Assembly (NCBI GenBank): GCA_947501625.1
Contig: CANMWN010000001.1
Span: forward strand, 755,319-819,318
Length of the DNA: 64,000 bases
DNA from: an uncultured Flavobacteriaceae bacterium
GTDB taxonomy: Bacteria > Bacteroidota > Bacteroidia > Flavobacteriales > Flavobacteriaceae
Direction of reading: 5' to 3'
Made by a program: the position numbers and the translations under genes. The notes beneath the pieces were generated by a model. The model was not told the origin of the DNA. It ran no database searches and was given only the letters and a program-made list of their open reading frames with translations. Positions 10,053-19,267 of the stretch are shown one piece after another (positions within the stretch are counted from its first letter, which is position 1; every line of letters begins with the position of its first letter).

Positions 10053-12779
10053 ATGAATACTTTTTTATCTCAAGTTATTAATGACGTTCTTTTAAATGAA
10101 AAAACACCACTTGTAGATATTAAGTTTGTTTTGCCAAGTCAAAGAGCTTGTGTGTTTCTTAAAAAGGAAATAATACAGCAATTACCCTCGTCTAGTTTTT
10201 TGCCACAAATAATAAGTATTGAAAATTTTATTCAAGAACTTGCCGATATTAATCAAATAGATAATGTCCAACTATTATTTGAGTTTTATACAATCTACTT
10301 ATCCCAAACGCCTAAAGATAAACAAGATTCTTTTGACAAATTTTCTCAATGGGCAACAGTTATTTTACAAGATTTTAATGAAGTTGATAGAAACCTTATT
10401 GACGCCAAGGATATATTTAACTATTTAAAAGATATAAATAGATTAAAAAATTGGAATCCAACTACTAAACTTTCAACTCAATATTTTTCTTTTTTTGAAA
10501 AACTATATACATATTACCAAAATTTTTATTGTCATTTATTATCTCAAAAAAAAGGATATCAAGGTTTGATATATAGAGAAGCGGAAAATAATCTTCAATA
10601 TTTTATTGAAAACAATCTTGATGCAAAAGTAATATTAGTTGGTTTTAACGCTCTTAATATTGCTGAAGAACGAATATTTCAAGAATTGCTTGAAAATGAT
10701 TTAGCATCAATTTATTGGGATGCTGACAACAGTTATTTTAACAATTCTAATAGTACTGGACAGTTTCTAAGAAAATACAAACAAGAATGGAATTATTATC
10801 GAACTAATGAATTTAAGTGGAATAATGAATTTTTAAGTAATACGATAAGTAAAAAAATTAATATAATAAACGCCAATAAAAATGTTAATCAGATAAAATA
10901 TGCTGGAGAACTGATAAGTGGATTATCTACCCATCAAAATACTGCAATGGTACTTTCTGACGAATCCTTGTTATCATTAACGCTAAATTCTTTGCCTAAT
11001 AATGTTGAAAAAATAAACATAACTATGGGTTATCCATTGAGCGATATACCTTTAGGAGAATTATTTAAAATATTATTTAAACTTTATATAAATCAAGAAA
11101 AACTTGATACTGATTCACTGCAAAGGTTTTATTATAGAGAGGTACTTAATTTATTTGAAAACAACTATTTTCTTAAATTAATAGACCATGAGAATCATAA
11201 CCTAAGAGAATATATTGAAAAAAATAACTACATATTCATTACAAAAAATCAATTGGTAAAAATTTGCCAAAAGTTAGAAATAACATTTACTGATTTTTTA
11301 TTTTTTGAAAATGCTTCTTTGCCATCTACCTTTATTGAAAACTGCATTAAGATATGCAATGAATTGAAAGATAAGTCTGAGGGTTTAGAAAAAGAATATA
11401 TATATCATTTTTATAAGATTTTTCAGCAATTAAAGACTTTAAATGATAAGTATAAATACCTAAAAGATTTAAAAACATTACATCAGTTTTTTTTACAACT
11501 GCTTTCTAACCAAAATTTATCATTTCAAGGCGAACCCTTAGAAGGACTGCAATTAATGGGAATGTTGGAGACAAGAGTTATAGATTTTGAAACAGTTATT
11601 TTAACATCGGTTAATGAAGGTATTTTACCAGCATCTAAATCTGAAAAATCTTTCATTCCATTTGATGTAAAAAAACAATTTGGATTGCCAACTTATTATG
11701 AGAAAGATGCTATTTTTTCCTACCATTTTTTCAGATTGTTACACCGAGCAAAAAATATTTATTTGATATACAATAATGAAGCAACTATTTATGGAACTGG
11801 TGAAAAGAGTAGGTTTATTAGTCAATTAGAATTGATGCGAAATGATATAAAGCATCAAATCCTTACACCTAAAATTGATTTAAAAACAACATCAGATAAA
11901 GAAATTATTAAAACTGAAGCTTTAATACAAGAACTTAAGAAATTAACAAAAAAAGGAATATCTCCTTCTTCATTAGCAACTTATATTAATAATCCTATTG
12001 ATTTCTATTATCAAAAAATATTAAAAATTAAAGAATTAGATAATGTTGAAGAAACAGTTGCGGCTAATACTATGGGGACTATAATTCATGAAACTTTAGA
12101 AGAATTATACAAACCGTTTATTGACAAAATATTGATAAAAGAGAATATCCATCATATGTTAAAAAGTTATAAAGCAATTGTTGAAAATTGTTTTAAGAAA
12201 GTATATGCCAATGGAGATATTGAAAAGGGAAAAAATAAGTTGGTTTTTGAAGTTTCTAAAAATTATGTTCATCGTTTTTTAAAAATGGAATTAAATGAAA
12301 TAAATGCTGGGAGGGAAATAAAAATTATTGCACTTGAAAAAGAATTAAAAACTGAAATAACCATTGAAAAATTAGATTTTCCTTTAAGAATTCACGGGAT
12401 TATTGATAGAGTTGATCAAGTTGATGGAATCACTAGAATTATTGATTATAAAACTGGAAAAGTAGAGCAACGACAATTAAATATTAGTGATTTTAGTTTA
12501 TTATCACAAGATTATAAATATACTAAGGCATTACAAATTCTATTATATTCTTATTTATACAGTCAAGAAAAGTCAACTGATTTATTAGAAGCCGGAATTA
12601 TTTCTTTTAAGAACCTCAATAGTGGTTTTTTAAAGTTAAATGTGATTGAAGGAAAAGTAAAAAACAGTCTAATTAATGGTGAAATTCTTGATGAGTTTTT
12701 AGTTTCATTAAAAGGAATATTAAATGAAATATTTGATGACAGTATTCCTTTTATAGAAAACCCAAGCAAAGCATTTTAA
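10053..12779 (+). CDS. addB: AddB-like PD-(D/E)xK nuclease subunit
   Basis: This 908-residue protein is the likely second subunit of the AddAB-type break-processing enzyme. The N-terminal half is an inactivated helicase-like fold: FVLPSQRACVFLKKEI stands where a Walker A would be, and LETRVIDFETVILTSVNEGILP is typical of AddB. The C-terminal nuclease has GTIIHETLEELY, GIIDRVDQVDG and RIIDYKTGKVEQ. Bacterial AddB usually has four cysteines around the nuclease domain that hold an iron-sulfur cluster. Here the corresponding segment reads SSLATYINNPIDFYY, without the cysteine. It heads a run of closely spaced genes to 16680. Confidence 0.82.
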   Translation: MNTFLSQVINDVLLNEKTPLVDIKFVLPSQRACVFLKKEIIQQLPSSSFLPQIISIENFIQELADINQIDNVQLLFEFYTIYLSQTPKDKQDSFDKFSQWATVILQDFNEVDRNLIDAKDIFNYLKDINRLKNWNPTTKLSTQYFSFFEKLYTYYQNFYCHLLSQKKGYQGLIYREAENNLQYFIENNLDAKVILVGFNALNIAEERIFQELLENDLASIYWDADNSYFNNSNSTGQFLRKYKQEWNYYRTNEFKWNNEFLSNTISKKINIINANKNVNQIKYAGELISGLSTHQNTAMVLSDESLLSLTLNSLPNNVEKINITMGYPLSDIPLGELFKILFKLYINQEKLDTDSLQRFYYREVLNLFENNYFLKLIDHENHNLREYIEKNNYIFITKNQLVKICQKLEITFTDFLFFENASLPSTFIENCIKICNELKDKSEGLEKEYIYHFYKIFQQLKTLNDKYKYLKDLKTLHQFFLQLLSNQNLSFQGEPLEGLQLMGMLETRVIDFETVILTSVNEGILPASKSEKSFIPFDVKKQFGLPTYYEKDAIFSYHFFRLLHRAKNIYLIYNNEATIYGTGEKSRFISQLELMRNDIKHQILTPKIDLKTTSDKEIIKTEALIQELKKLTKKGISPSSLATYINNPIDFYYQKILKIKELDNVEETVAANTMGTIIHETLEELYKPFIDKILIKENIHHMLKSYKAIVENCFKKVYANGDIEKGKNKLVFEVSKNYVHRFLKMELNEINAGREIKIIALEKELKTEITIEKLDFPLRIHGIIDRVDQVDGITRIIDYKTGKVEQRQLNISDFSLLSQDYKYTKALQILLYSYLYSQEKSTDLLEAGIISFKNLNSGFLKLNVIEGKVKNSLINGEILDEFLVSLKGILNEIFDDSIPFIENPSKAF

Positions 12780-12788
12780 ATACATTTT

Positions 12789-13634
12789 ATGCAAATAATA
12801 AAAAACAACATACTCCAAAGCACATACCATGAAAGACCTATTCTTACAGATGTGTTTTATAAACAAAATCAATTAAAAAAACCTATTGTAATATTTTGTC
12901 ACGGGTATAAAGGATTTAAAGATTGGGGAGCCTGGGATTTAATGGCAACAGAATTTGCTAAAAGGAATCATTTTTTTATTAAGTTTAATTTCTCACACAA
13001 TGGAGGAACAGTTGAAAAACCAATAGACTTTCCAGATTTAAAGGCATTTGGTGAAAACAATTATGTAAAAGAATTAAATGACTTGGAAAATATAATAGAT
13101 TGGATTTCTAGCAATAATGAATATAAAAATGAAGTAACTACTGATAATATTACATTGATAGGGCATTCGAGAGGTGGAGGAATTGTAACAATTAAAGCAT
13201 CAGAAAGTAAAAGAGTTAGTAATGTAATAAGTTGGTGTGGTGTATCAGATTATAAAGTTAGATTTGGAACCAAAGAAACTCGAGAAAAATGGAAAAATGA
13301 CGGTGTAACTTATATTCAAAACTCAAGAACTAAACAACAGTTGCCACATTTCTATCAATTTTATGAAAACTTCATTGAGAATGAATCACGATTGAATATT
13401 AAAAGAGCTTGCGAGCACATGAAAACCCCTCATTTAATAATTACAGGAGAAAATGATACTACAGTTGTTCCACAAGAAGGTCAAAACATGCATCGTTGGA
13501 ATCCTGCTAGTAAAATAGTTAATATTCAAGGAATGAATCACACATTGGGAGCAAAACATCCGTGGGAATTTGACGAATTACCGGATGAATTAGCCGAAGC
13601 AATTTCAGAAAGTATCCAATTTATTAGAAGTTAA
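12789..13634 (+). CDS. Alpha/beta hydrolase (dienelactone-hydrolase-like)
   Basis: This 281-residue cytoplasmic hydrolase has the alpha/beta fold signature. An oxyanion-region VIFCHGYKGFKDWG comes first, then the nucleophile elbow GHSRGGG (serine in GHSRG), a late acid in TGENDTTVVP and the histidine in GMNHTLGAKHPW. The substrate cannot be told from sequence. It starts 9 bases after addB and its stop directly abuts the start of the MATE gene, so the three are probably co-transcribed. Confidence 0.82.
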   Translation: MQIIKNNILQSTYHERPILTDVFYKQNQLKKPIVIFCHGYKGFKDWGAWDLMATEFAKRNHFFIKFNFSHNGGTVEKPIDFPDLKAFGENNYVKELNDLENIIDWISSNNEYKNEVTTDNITLIGHSRGGGIVTIKASESKRVSNVISWCGVSDYKVRFGTKETREKWKNDGVTYIQNSRTKQQLPHFYQFYENFIENESRLNIKRACEHMKTPHLIITGENDTTVVPQEGQNMHRWNPASKIVNIQGMNHTLGAKHPWEFDELPDELAEAISESIQFIRS

Positions 13635-14966
13635 ATGTATAAAGATTCCAATCTTACTTTTAAAGGAATTAATAAGTTAGCAATTCCTGCAATTATTGCT
13701 GGTATTGCAGAGCCGTTACTATCCATAACCGATACTGCAATTGTAGGGAATGTAGATTTGAATCCAATAGAATCACTAGCTGCTGTTGGTATTGCAGGCT
13801 CATTAATATCCGCACTAGTTTGGATTCTAGCACAAACCCGTTCTGCTATTTCAGCTATTGTTGGTCGTTATTTGGGTGCTAAAAAATTGGAAGAAATAAT
13901 GACGCTTCCTGCTCAAATTATTAGTATTAATATACTTTTAAGTATCATTATTTATATAGTTACAGTTTTTTTTGCAACTCAAATTTTTCAATTATATAAT
14001 GCCGAAGGATTGATATTAAATTATTCGGTTGATTATTTTAAAATCAGAATCATTGGATTGCCATTTACATTATTTATTTTTTCCGTTTATGGAGTTTTCA
14101 GAGGACTTCAAAACACTTTTTGGCCAATGATAATAAGTATTGTTGGAGTAATTATCAATATTCTTTTAGATTTTGTATTGGTTTATGGAATTGATGGAGT
14201 TGTTGAGCCAATGCATATTCAAGGAGCAGCTTGGGCAAGTGTTATAGCACAAGCAATCATGGCGATAATAGCGTTGATATTGATGTTGAGAAAAACCCCA
14301 TTTAATCTTAGGCTTTCTGTAAAAATTAATAAAGAAATAAAACATATTCTTTCTATTAGTTTTAATCTAATTATTAGAGCAGTTACGTTGAATGTGGCTT
14401 TGTTTATGGCGAATGCTTATGCAACGCGTTACGGAGCAAAATATATTGCTGCACAAACGATTGCTTTTCAAATATGGCTGTTTTTTGCTTTTTTTATTGA
14501 TGGTTATTCAAGCGTAGGAAATATTGTTTCAGGAAAGTTGTTGGGAGAAAAAGCCTATGACAAAATGCGATTTTTAAGTGTCAAGTTGAGTAAATATTCC
14601 ATAGTCATTGCTATTGCTTTAGCAATTATTTGCGGATTGCTTTATCAATCAATTGGAAGATTATTTACGCAAGATCAACAAGCGTTAGATGCTTTTTACG
14701 CTGTTTTTTGGATAGTTTTATTGATGCAGCCAATCAATGCATTAGCATTTGTTTTTGACGGAATTTTTAAAGGATTGGCAGAAGCAGTCACTTTAAGAAA
14801 TTTATTGTTAGTATCTACTTTTTTAGGATTTGTTCCAACGTTGCTAATTACCGACTATTTTGATATGAAATTAGTAGGGATTTGGATTGCTTTTACAGTT
14901 TGGATGATTTTAAGAGGTTTAATATTGATTGTAAAATTTAGAAAAAGATATACACTAAAAACGTAA
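13635..14966 (+). CDS. MATE-family multidrug/sodium-coupled efflux transporter
   Basis: This integral inner-membrane exporter of 443 residues has about twelve hydrophobic segments arranged in two halves. Family hallmarks include the first helix LAIPAIIAGIAEPLLSITDTAIVG, the VFRGLQNTFWPMIISIVGVIINILLDFVLVYG segment and AAWASVIAQ. The order and length fit the DinF-like branch of MATE proteins, which extrude cationic compounds using a sodium or proton gradient. The real substrate is unknown. The ATG directly follows the stop of the hydrolase gene, pointing to translational coupling. Confidence 0.88.
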   Translation: MYKDSNLTFKGINKLAIPAIIAGIAEPLLSITDTAIVGNVDLNPIESLAAVGIAGSLISALVWILAQTRSAISAIVGRYLGAKKLEEIMTLPAQIISINILLSIIIYIVTVFFATQIFQLYNAEGLILNYSVDYFKIRIIGLPFTLFIFSVYGVFRGLQNTFWPMIISIVGVIINILLDFVLVYGIDGVVEPMHIQGAAWASVIAQAIMAIIALILMLRKTPFNLRLSVKINKEIKHILSISFNLIIRAVTLNVALFMANAYATRYGAKYIAAQTIAFQIWLFFAFFIDGYSSVGNIVSGKLLGEKAYDKMRFLSVKLSKYSIVIAIALAIICGLLYQSIGRLFTQDQQALDAFYAVFWIVLLMQPINALAFVFDGIFKGLAEAVTLRNLLLVSTFLGFVPTLLITDYFDMKLVGIWIAFTVWMILRGLILIVKFRKRYTLKT

Positions 14967-14975
14967 CTTTGAGAC

Positions 14976-15731
14976 ATGGAAAACGGAAGTTTATATACAC
15001 ACATAGAGAATAATATTGGGTTGATTGAGTTTTTTCATCCCGCAAGTAATTCTTTTCCTAGCGAATTATTAGTGAGACTCTCCAGAGCATTTAAAGAGTT
15101 TAGTGAAAATGATGAAGTTCGAGTAATCATATTAAAAAGCCAAGGCGAAAAAGCATTTTGTGCAGGAGCATCTTTTAATGAACTAATTTCAATTGAAAAT
15201 TTTGAAGAAGGCAAGCAATTCTTTTTAGGGTTTGCCAATGTTATCAATGCTATGCGAACTTGTAAAAAACCAATAATTGGTAGGGTTCAAGGAAAAGCAG
15301 TTGGAGGAGGAGTAGGATTGATTTCCGCTTGTGATTATGTGTATGCAACTGATAAAGCCGCTATAAAATTATCTGAATTATCCATTGGTATTGGTCCTTT
15401 TGTGATTGCTCCAGTAGTTGAACACAAAATGGGAAGAACTGCGTTGAGAGAATTGTCATTAAATGCTACCAAATGGCATAACGCATATTGGGCAAAAGAA
15501 AAAGGTTTATATGCTGATGTTTTTGATTCGATTAAACAAGTAGATGAGTCGGTTAATTATTTGGCAGAAAAATTAGCAAGTTATAATCCAGAAGCAGTAA
15601 TACAAATGAAGCAAGTGTTATGGAGCGGAACAGAGCATTGGCAGCAATTATTAGAAGAAAGAGCAGAAATAAGCGGTAAATTAGTATTGTCAGAGTTTAC
15701 TAAAGACGCTTTAAATAAATTTAAAAAATAA
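14976..15731 (+). CDS. Enoyl-CoA hydratase/isomerase (crotonase) family protein
   Basis: This 251-residue crotonase-fold protein acts on acyl-CoA thioesters. Oxyanion-hole segments are visible in AFCAGASFNEL and in GKAVGGGVGLISACDYVYA, and the region LSELSIGIGPFVIAPVV aligns with the catalytic glutamate region of hydratases. The final QVLWSGTEHW...ERAEISGKLVLSEFTKD is typical of the methylglutaconyl-CoA hydratase/PaaG-like branch in Flavobacteria, but the exact substrate is uncertain. It lies in the operon between the MATE gene (9-base gap) and queD (1-base gap). Confidence 0.85.
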   Translation: MENGSLYTHIENNIGLIEFFHPASNSFPSELLVRLSRAFKEFSENDEVRVIILKSQGEKAFCAGASFNELISIENFEEGKQFFLGFANVINAMRTCKKPIIGRVQGKAVGGGVGLISACDYVYATDKAAIKLSELSIGIGPFVIAPVVEHKMGRTALRELSLNATKWHNAYWAKEKGLYADVFDSIKQVDESVNYLAEKLASYNPEAVIQMKQVLWSGTEHWQQLLEERAEISGKLVLSEFTKDALNKFKK

Positions 15732-15732
15732 G

Positions 15733-16182
15733 ATGAGTAAGATTCGAATTACTAAGCAGTTTGATTTTGAAACAGGCCATGCATTGTATGGTTATGACGG
15801 AAAATGTAAAAATGTACATGGTCATAGTTATAAATTATCGGTGACAGTTATAGGAACTCCAATTACCGATACTAATAATGTGAAATTTGGAATGGTGATT
15901 GACTTTGGTGATTTAAAAAAAATAGTAAATGAAGAAATTGTTGATAAGTTTGATCATGCAACCGTTTTTAATAAGAATACACCTCATGTAGAATTGGCTC
16001 AAGAGTTAGCAACACGTGGACACAATGTAATTTTGGTAGATTACCAACCTACAAGTGAGATGATGATAATTGATTTTGCCGAGAAGATTAAAAGTAAGTT
16101 GCCAGAAAACATCAAATTACATTCGTTAAAACTACAAGAAACAGGGACTTCACATGCTGAATGGTTTGCGAGTGATAATTAA
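15733..16182 (+). CDS. queD: 6-carboxy-5,6,7,8-tetrahydropterin synthase (QueD/PTPS family)
   Basis: The enzyme makes carboxytetrahydropterin from dihydroneopterin triphosphate in the queuosine (7-deazaguanine) pathway. In 149 residues the zinc-binding histidines are visible in FETGHALYG and VHGHSYKL, with the catalytic region in DFGDLKKIV and FDHATVFN. The glutamate near the end lies in LKLQETGTSHAEW. Only one base separates it from the preceding stop. No other queuosine gene is in the window. Confidence 0.88.
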   Translation: MSKIRITKQFDFETGHALYGYDGKCKNVHGHSYKLSVTVIGTPITDTNNVKFGMVIDFGDLKKIVNEEIVDKFDHATVFNKNTPHVELAQELATRGHNVILVDYQPTSEMMIIDFAEKIKSKLPENIKLHSLKLQETGTSHAEWFASDN

Positions 16183-16188
16183 ACTATT

Positions 16189-16680
16189 ATGAAAGAATTT
16201 TTTCTATTTATTGTTGTTAGTGTATTTATTTCTTGTGATAAAAAGGAGGCAGTAACAATTAAGAATAAACTTATAATAAAAGATAAGGTTTTTTTATGGG
16301 ATAGTTTTATTATGAATGATAATGGTAAAATAAGTATAGATTCATTCCCAATTAATATAACTAATGATACTGTATATTTATTTGACATCTCATCGTATTG
16401 TAATGAAATTTGGGCAATAGGTTATTTGAAAAACAACGACAATCAATTAATGACCCTAAGTAACGAATGTGATGCGTCTACACTTATATATCATTTATTC
16501 TCAGAAACTTCACAGATAGAAGATGCTCAAGGAACTAAAAGGAAATATAAATTTCATTTGAGGTTAGGGACTAATGGAGCCTATGACGAAGAAATAAAAA
16601 GAAGTATGCTATTTTCTAAAAATAAAGGAATCATTTCCATGGTTAAAAACGATACTATTTTAATGCCTCCTTTATGGTGA
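16189..16680 (+). CDS. Putative lipoprotein of unknown function
   Basis: I do not recognise this 163-residue protein. It begins with a short lipoprotein signal (MKEFFLFIVVSVFISCDKK, lipobox ending in cysteine 16), so it is probably anchored in the periplasm or outer membrane. The rest is a soluble beta-rich region with no obvious catalytic motif. It follows queD by 6 bases and ends convergent to pth. It may be the last gene of the addB-queD transcription unit. Confidence 0.65.
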   Translation: MKEFFLFIVVSVFISCDKKEAVTIKNKLIIKDKVFLWDSFIMNDNGKISIDSFPINITNDTVYLFDISSYCNEIWAIGYLKNNDNQLMTLSNECDASTLIYHLFSETSQIEDAQGTKRKYKFHLRLGTNGAYDEEIKRSMLFSKNKGIISMVKNDTILMPPLW

Positions 16681-16703
16681 AAATGAGAGAAACATTGAAT
16701 TTT

Positions 16704-17330
16704 CTACTTTCCATTAAAAGTATTCATCGTATTTGCCATTCCAGCAGTTCCAAACGAGGTAATTACGTTACATGCTACAGGAATTCGCTCTATTAATTCG
16801 CTTGTTTCATCTTTAGTCCACTCGCTCAATACAAAATCTACTTGTCTCCCTTTCGAGAAGTTAGATCCAACTCCAAATCTAAATCTAGGATACGTTGCAG
16901 TATTTAACTTATCTTGAATATCTTTCAAACCATTGTGACCTCCAGCACTTCCCTTTCCTTTCAAGCGTATGGTTCCAAAATCAATATTTAAATCATCGGT
17001 AACCACCAAAAGATTTTCTACTCCTATTTTCTCTTTTGTCATCCAGTATTTCACCGCTTTTCCACTCAAGTTCATATAGGTATTGGGTTTTAAAAGAATA
17101 AATGTTCTTCCTTTAAATCGAAATTTAGCAATATCACCCAGTTTTTCAGTTTCAAACTTTGCTTCATGGTCTTTTGCCAATTGGTCTAAAATTATAAAGC
17201 CAATATTATGACGTGTATTGGTGTATTTATCACCTATATTTCCTAAACCAGCAATTAAATATTTTTTCATAGGATCAATAGTTGTTGTTTGTTTTGAAAA
17301 TAGATTTTTAAAAAATGGAATGACACACAT
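16704..17330 (-). CDS. pth: Peptidyl-tRNA hydrolase
   Basis: Pth frees tRNA from stalled peptidyl-tRNA. The core begins at MKKYLIAGLGNIGDKYTNTRHNIGF, with the conserved asparagine and catalytic histidine in NTRHNIG. LLKPNTYMNLSGKAV, VTDDLNIDFGTIRLKGKGSAGGHNGLK and RFRFGVG follow as in all family members. The frame offers two starts: ATG at 17330, adding a 20-residue leader (MCVIPFFKNLFSKQ...), and ATG at 17270. Flavobacterial Pth proteins often carry a similar short basic-hydrophobic extension, so the longer form is given, but the start is not certain. It lies downstream of rplY, separated by a terminator. Confidence 0.93.
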   Translation of the reverse strand: MCVIPFFKNLFSKQTTTIDPMKKYLIAGLGNIGDKYTNTRHNIGFIILDQLAKDHEAKFETEKLGDIAKFRFKGRTFILLKPNTYMNLSGKAVKYWMTKEKIGVENLLVVTDDLNIDFGTIRLKGKGSAGGHNGLKDIQDKLNTATYPRFRFGVGSNFSKGRQVDFVLSEWTKDETSELIERIPVACNVITSFGTAGMANTMNTFNGK

Positions 17331-17341
17331 ATTGTAAAAAT

Positions 17342-17374
17342 AAAAAAAGCACTACATTTAAGTAGTGCTTTTTA
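17342..17374 (-). terminator. Intrinsic terminator between rplY and pth
   Basis: A 12-bp stem (AAAAAGCACTAC with GTAGTGCTTTTT, 6-base loop) has A- and T-runs on either side, so it can work in both directions. It follows the rplY stop at 17395. Confidence 0.88.
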
Positions 17375-17394
17375 AAATATTATTTTTAGAATAA

Positions 17395-18027
17395 TTATTC
17401 TGCAGCAGGAGCAGTAGCTTCAGCACCTTCTTCAGCACCTTCTTCAGTTCCTTCATCATCATCTTCTTCATCTGCAGAAGCATTACGAGACATTCTAACT
17501 TGCACTACAACAGTATTATCTGGATGTAAGAACGTACAGTTATTGTTGTCAATATCAGTAATGAATAATTTACTTCCAATTTTTAATTTAGAAATATCAG
17601 CATTGAAAAAATCAGGTAAGTTATCAGGTAAACCTTTAACTCTTAGTTTACGCTTAGGAAAACGTAAAGAACCTCCATTCATAACACCTGGAGCATTACC
17701 AACTAGTTTTACAGGAATATTCATTGTTACTTCCTTATCGCTAAATAATTGGAAGAAATCAATGTGTAAAATTTTGTCAGTTACTGGGTGAAATTGAATG
17801 TCTTGTAAGATTGCGCTAAATTTTTCGCCACTTTCAAGTTCAATCGTTGCAGTATAAACGTTTGGTGTGTACACTAAGTTTTTGAATGATAATTCATCTG
17901 CTGAAAAGTGCAAAGCTTGTTCACCTCCGTATAATACGCAAGGTACCTTTCCAGCATTACGTAAGGCTTTAGTAGCTACTTTGCCTACGCTTTCTCTTTT
18001 GGATCCTTTGATTGTAATCGATTTCAT
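17395..18027 (-). CDS. rplY: 50S ribosomal protein L25/Ctc
   Basis: L25 binds 5S rRNA in the large ribosomal subunit. The 210-residue protein is the long Ctc form. It has the N-terminal L25 domain ([27 protein letters not shown], then [15 protein letters not shown]) and a C-terminal TL5-like beta domain ([37 protein letters not shown]). A low-complexity acidic tail of glutamate and alanine ends it, as is usual in Bacteroidota. It lies 16 bases downstream of prs on the same strand, a common pairing. Confidence 0.95.
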   Translation of the reverse strand: MKSITIKGSKRESVGKVATKALRNAGKVPCVLYGGEQALHFSADELSFKNLVYTPNVYTATIELESGEKFSAILQDIQFHPVTDKILHIDFFQLFSDKEVTMNIPVKLVGNAPGVMNGGSLRFPKRKLRVKGLPDNLPDFFNADISKLKIGSKLFITDIDNNNCTFLHPDNTVVVQVRMSRNASADEEDDDEGTEEGAEEGAEATAPAAE

Positions 18028-18043
18028 TTTTATCGTTTTTGTT

Positions 18044-18985
18044 TTACATTATAAATTTATCACTGATGGATGTATTGCTATGAACATTATGCATCACATC
18101 GGCAAATAAAGGGGCGCAAGATACAATTTTTATTTTAGAACATGATGTTTTTAAAGGAATTGTATCTGAAATAATTAACTCAGTTAATTTTGACTTTTCA
18201 ACACGTTCAATAGCCTTTCCAGAAAGTAGTCCATGAGTAGCTAATGCACGAACACTTAATGCGCCTCTTTCCATCATCAAATCTGCAGCAGTAGTAAGTG
18301 TTCCAGCAGTATCTACCATATCATCAACTAGAATAACATTCTTTCCTTGAACATCACCAATCAACTCCATATGCGAGATAACGTTGGCTTTTAATCGCTG
18401 TTTATAACAGATAACAACTTCACACTTTAAGTGTTTAGAATATGCATAAGCACGTTTTGATCCTCCCATATCTGGTGAAGCAATCATTAAATTATCTAGG
18501 TTAAGATTCTTAATATAAGGCATAAAAATAGTTGAAGCATATAAATGATCAACTGGACGCTCGAAAAAACCTTGAATTTGATCGGCATGTAAATCCATAG
18601 TAATTATTCTAGTTGCTCCAGCCGATTCAAGCATTTTTGCAACTAGTTTTGCAGTAATTGGAACTCTGGGCTTGTCTTTTCTATCTTGTCTTGCCCATCC
18701 AAAGTAAGGAATAACTGCCGTAATATGCCTTGCCGATGCTCTTTTTGCTGCATCAATAATCATAAGCATTTCCATAAGGTTATCAGCATTTGGAAAAGTA
18801 GATCCAATAATGAAAATTCTTCTACCTCTTACTGATTCTTCAAGTGCAGGTTGAAATTCACCATCACTATATTCTGAGAAGTTGACATTTCCTAATTCTG
18901 CTCCGTATTCTGATACTATTTTAGTTGCCAGTTCAGGACTTTGTCTACAGGCGAAAAATTTAGGATTTATCGTGTTTTTTTGCAT
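18044..18985 (-). CDS. prs: Ribose-phosphate pyrophosphokinase
   Basis: The enzyme makes PRPP from ribose 5-phosphate and ATP for nucleotide, histidine and tryptophan synthesis. In 313 residues the class I features are clear: [22 protein letters not shown], the ATP region [23 protein letters not shown], the HADQIQGFF metal-binding histidine segment, and the PRPP-binding loop [26 protein letters not shown]. The ATG at 18985 gives the usual length. It heads a unit with rplY. Confidence 0.96.
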   Translation of the reverse strand: MQKNTINPKFFACRQSPELATKIVSEYGAELGNVNFSEYSDGEFQPALEESVRGRRIFIIGSTFPNADNLMEMLMIIDAAKRASARHITAVIPYFGWARQDRKDKPRVPITAKLVAKMLESAGATRIITMDLHADQIQGFFERPVDHLYASTIFMPYIKNLNLDNLMIASPDMGGSKRAYAYSKHLKCEVVICYKQRLKANVISHMELIGDVQGKNVILVDDMVDTAGTLTTAADLMMERGALSVRALATHGLLSGKAIERVEKSKLTELIISDTIPLKTSCSKIKIVSCAPLFADVMHNVHSNTSISDKFIM

Positions 18986-19011
18986 TTTAAATTAGGTTTT
19001 GTGTTGTGACA

Positions 19012-19019
19012 CAAAAGTA
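19012..19019 (-). promoter_or_regulatory. Promoter -7 element of prs-rplY
   Basis: On the minus strand the sequence reads TACTTTTG, matching TAnnTTTG, 26 bases before the prs ATG. No clear -33 TTG is seen at the ideal spacing. Confidence 0.45.
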
Positions 19020-19064
19020 AAAATAAAATAGTTGTGATTATAGGATAAAAAATAAATTATTTTA

Positions 19065-19072
19065 TAGATTTG
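19065..19072 (+). promoter_or_regulatory. Promoter -7 element of the tRNA-Leu gene
   Basis: TAGATTTG fits TAnnTTTG and would place the transcription start near 19079, about a dozen bases before the mature 5' end of the tRNA. Confidence 0.5.
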
Positions 19073-19090
19073 CAGTCCAATTCAATAGAT

Positions 19091-19172
19091 GCTCAAGTGG
19101 CGGAATTGGTAGACGCGCTGGATTCAAAATCCAGTTCTTTCGGGAGTGTGGGTTCGATTCCCACCTTGAGTA
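19091..19172 (+). tRNA. tRNA-Leu (anticodon CAA)
   Basis: A complete class II cloverleaf can be folded. The acceptor arm is GCTCAAG with CTTGAGT (a G-U pair at the end), and the D arm contains GGTAGACGC. The anticodon stem CTGGA/TCCAG encloses the loop TTCAAAA (anticodon CAA). A variable arm follows, and the T arm is GTGGG-TTCGATT-CCCAC. CCA is not encoded. The 3' end is the attachment site of the integrative element that follows: the last 17 bases of the tRNA belong to a repeat found again at 35884. The element restores the tRNA sequence, so the gene is intact. Confidence 0.96.
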
Positions 19173-19175
19173 CTA
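19156..19175 (+). repeat. Attachment site (att) within tRNA-Leu, left end of the element
   Basis: The 20 bases GATTCCCACCTTGAGTACTA cover the 3' half of the T arm, the acceptor strand and three bases beyond the tRNA. The same 20 bases recur in direct orientation at 35884-35903, next to the integrase gene. This is the usual signature of tyrosine-recombinase integration into a tRNA 3' end. Confidence 0.93.
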
Positions 19176-19212
19176 TAAAAGTCTGCTAATTAATTGATTA
19201 ACAGGCTTTTAT
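19175..19212 (+). terminator. Terminator at the left end of the element, behind the tRNA
   Basis: ATAAAAGTCTG pairs with CAGGCTTTTAT (one G-T pair) around an AT-rich loop that ends in a T-rich stretch. It lies just inside the element and would replace the chromosomal tRNA terminator, which was displaced to 35903-35940. Confidence 0.7.
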
Positions 19213-19267
19213 TTATAAACAAGAAACAAAATAGCAACAAAAATACATGCCTTTTTGTTTTATAATC

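Noticed and set aside
17543-18109. Two short plus-strand frames over rplY and the end of prs
   Set aside because: They lie opposite well-identified genes and show no protein family pattern.
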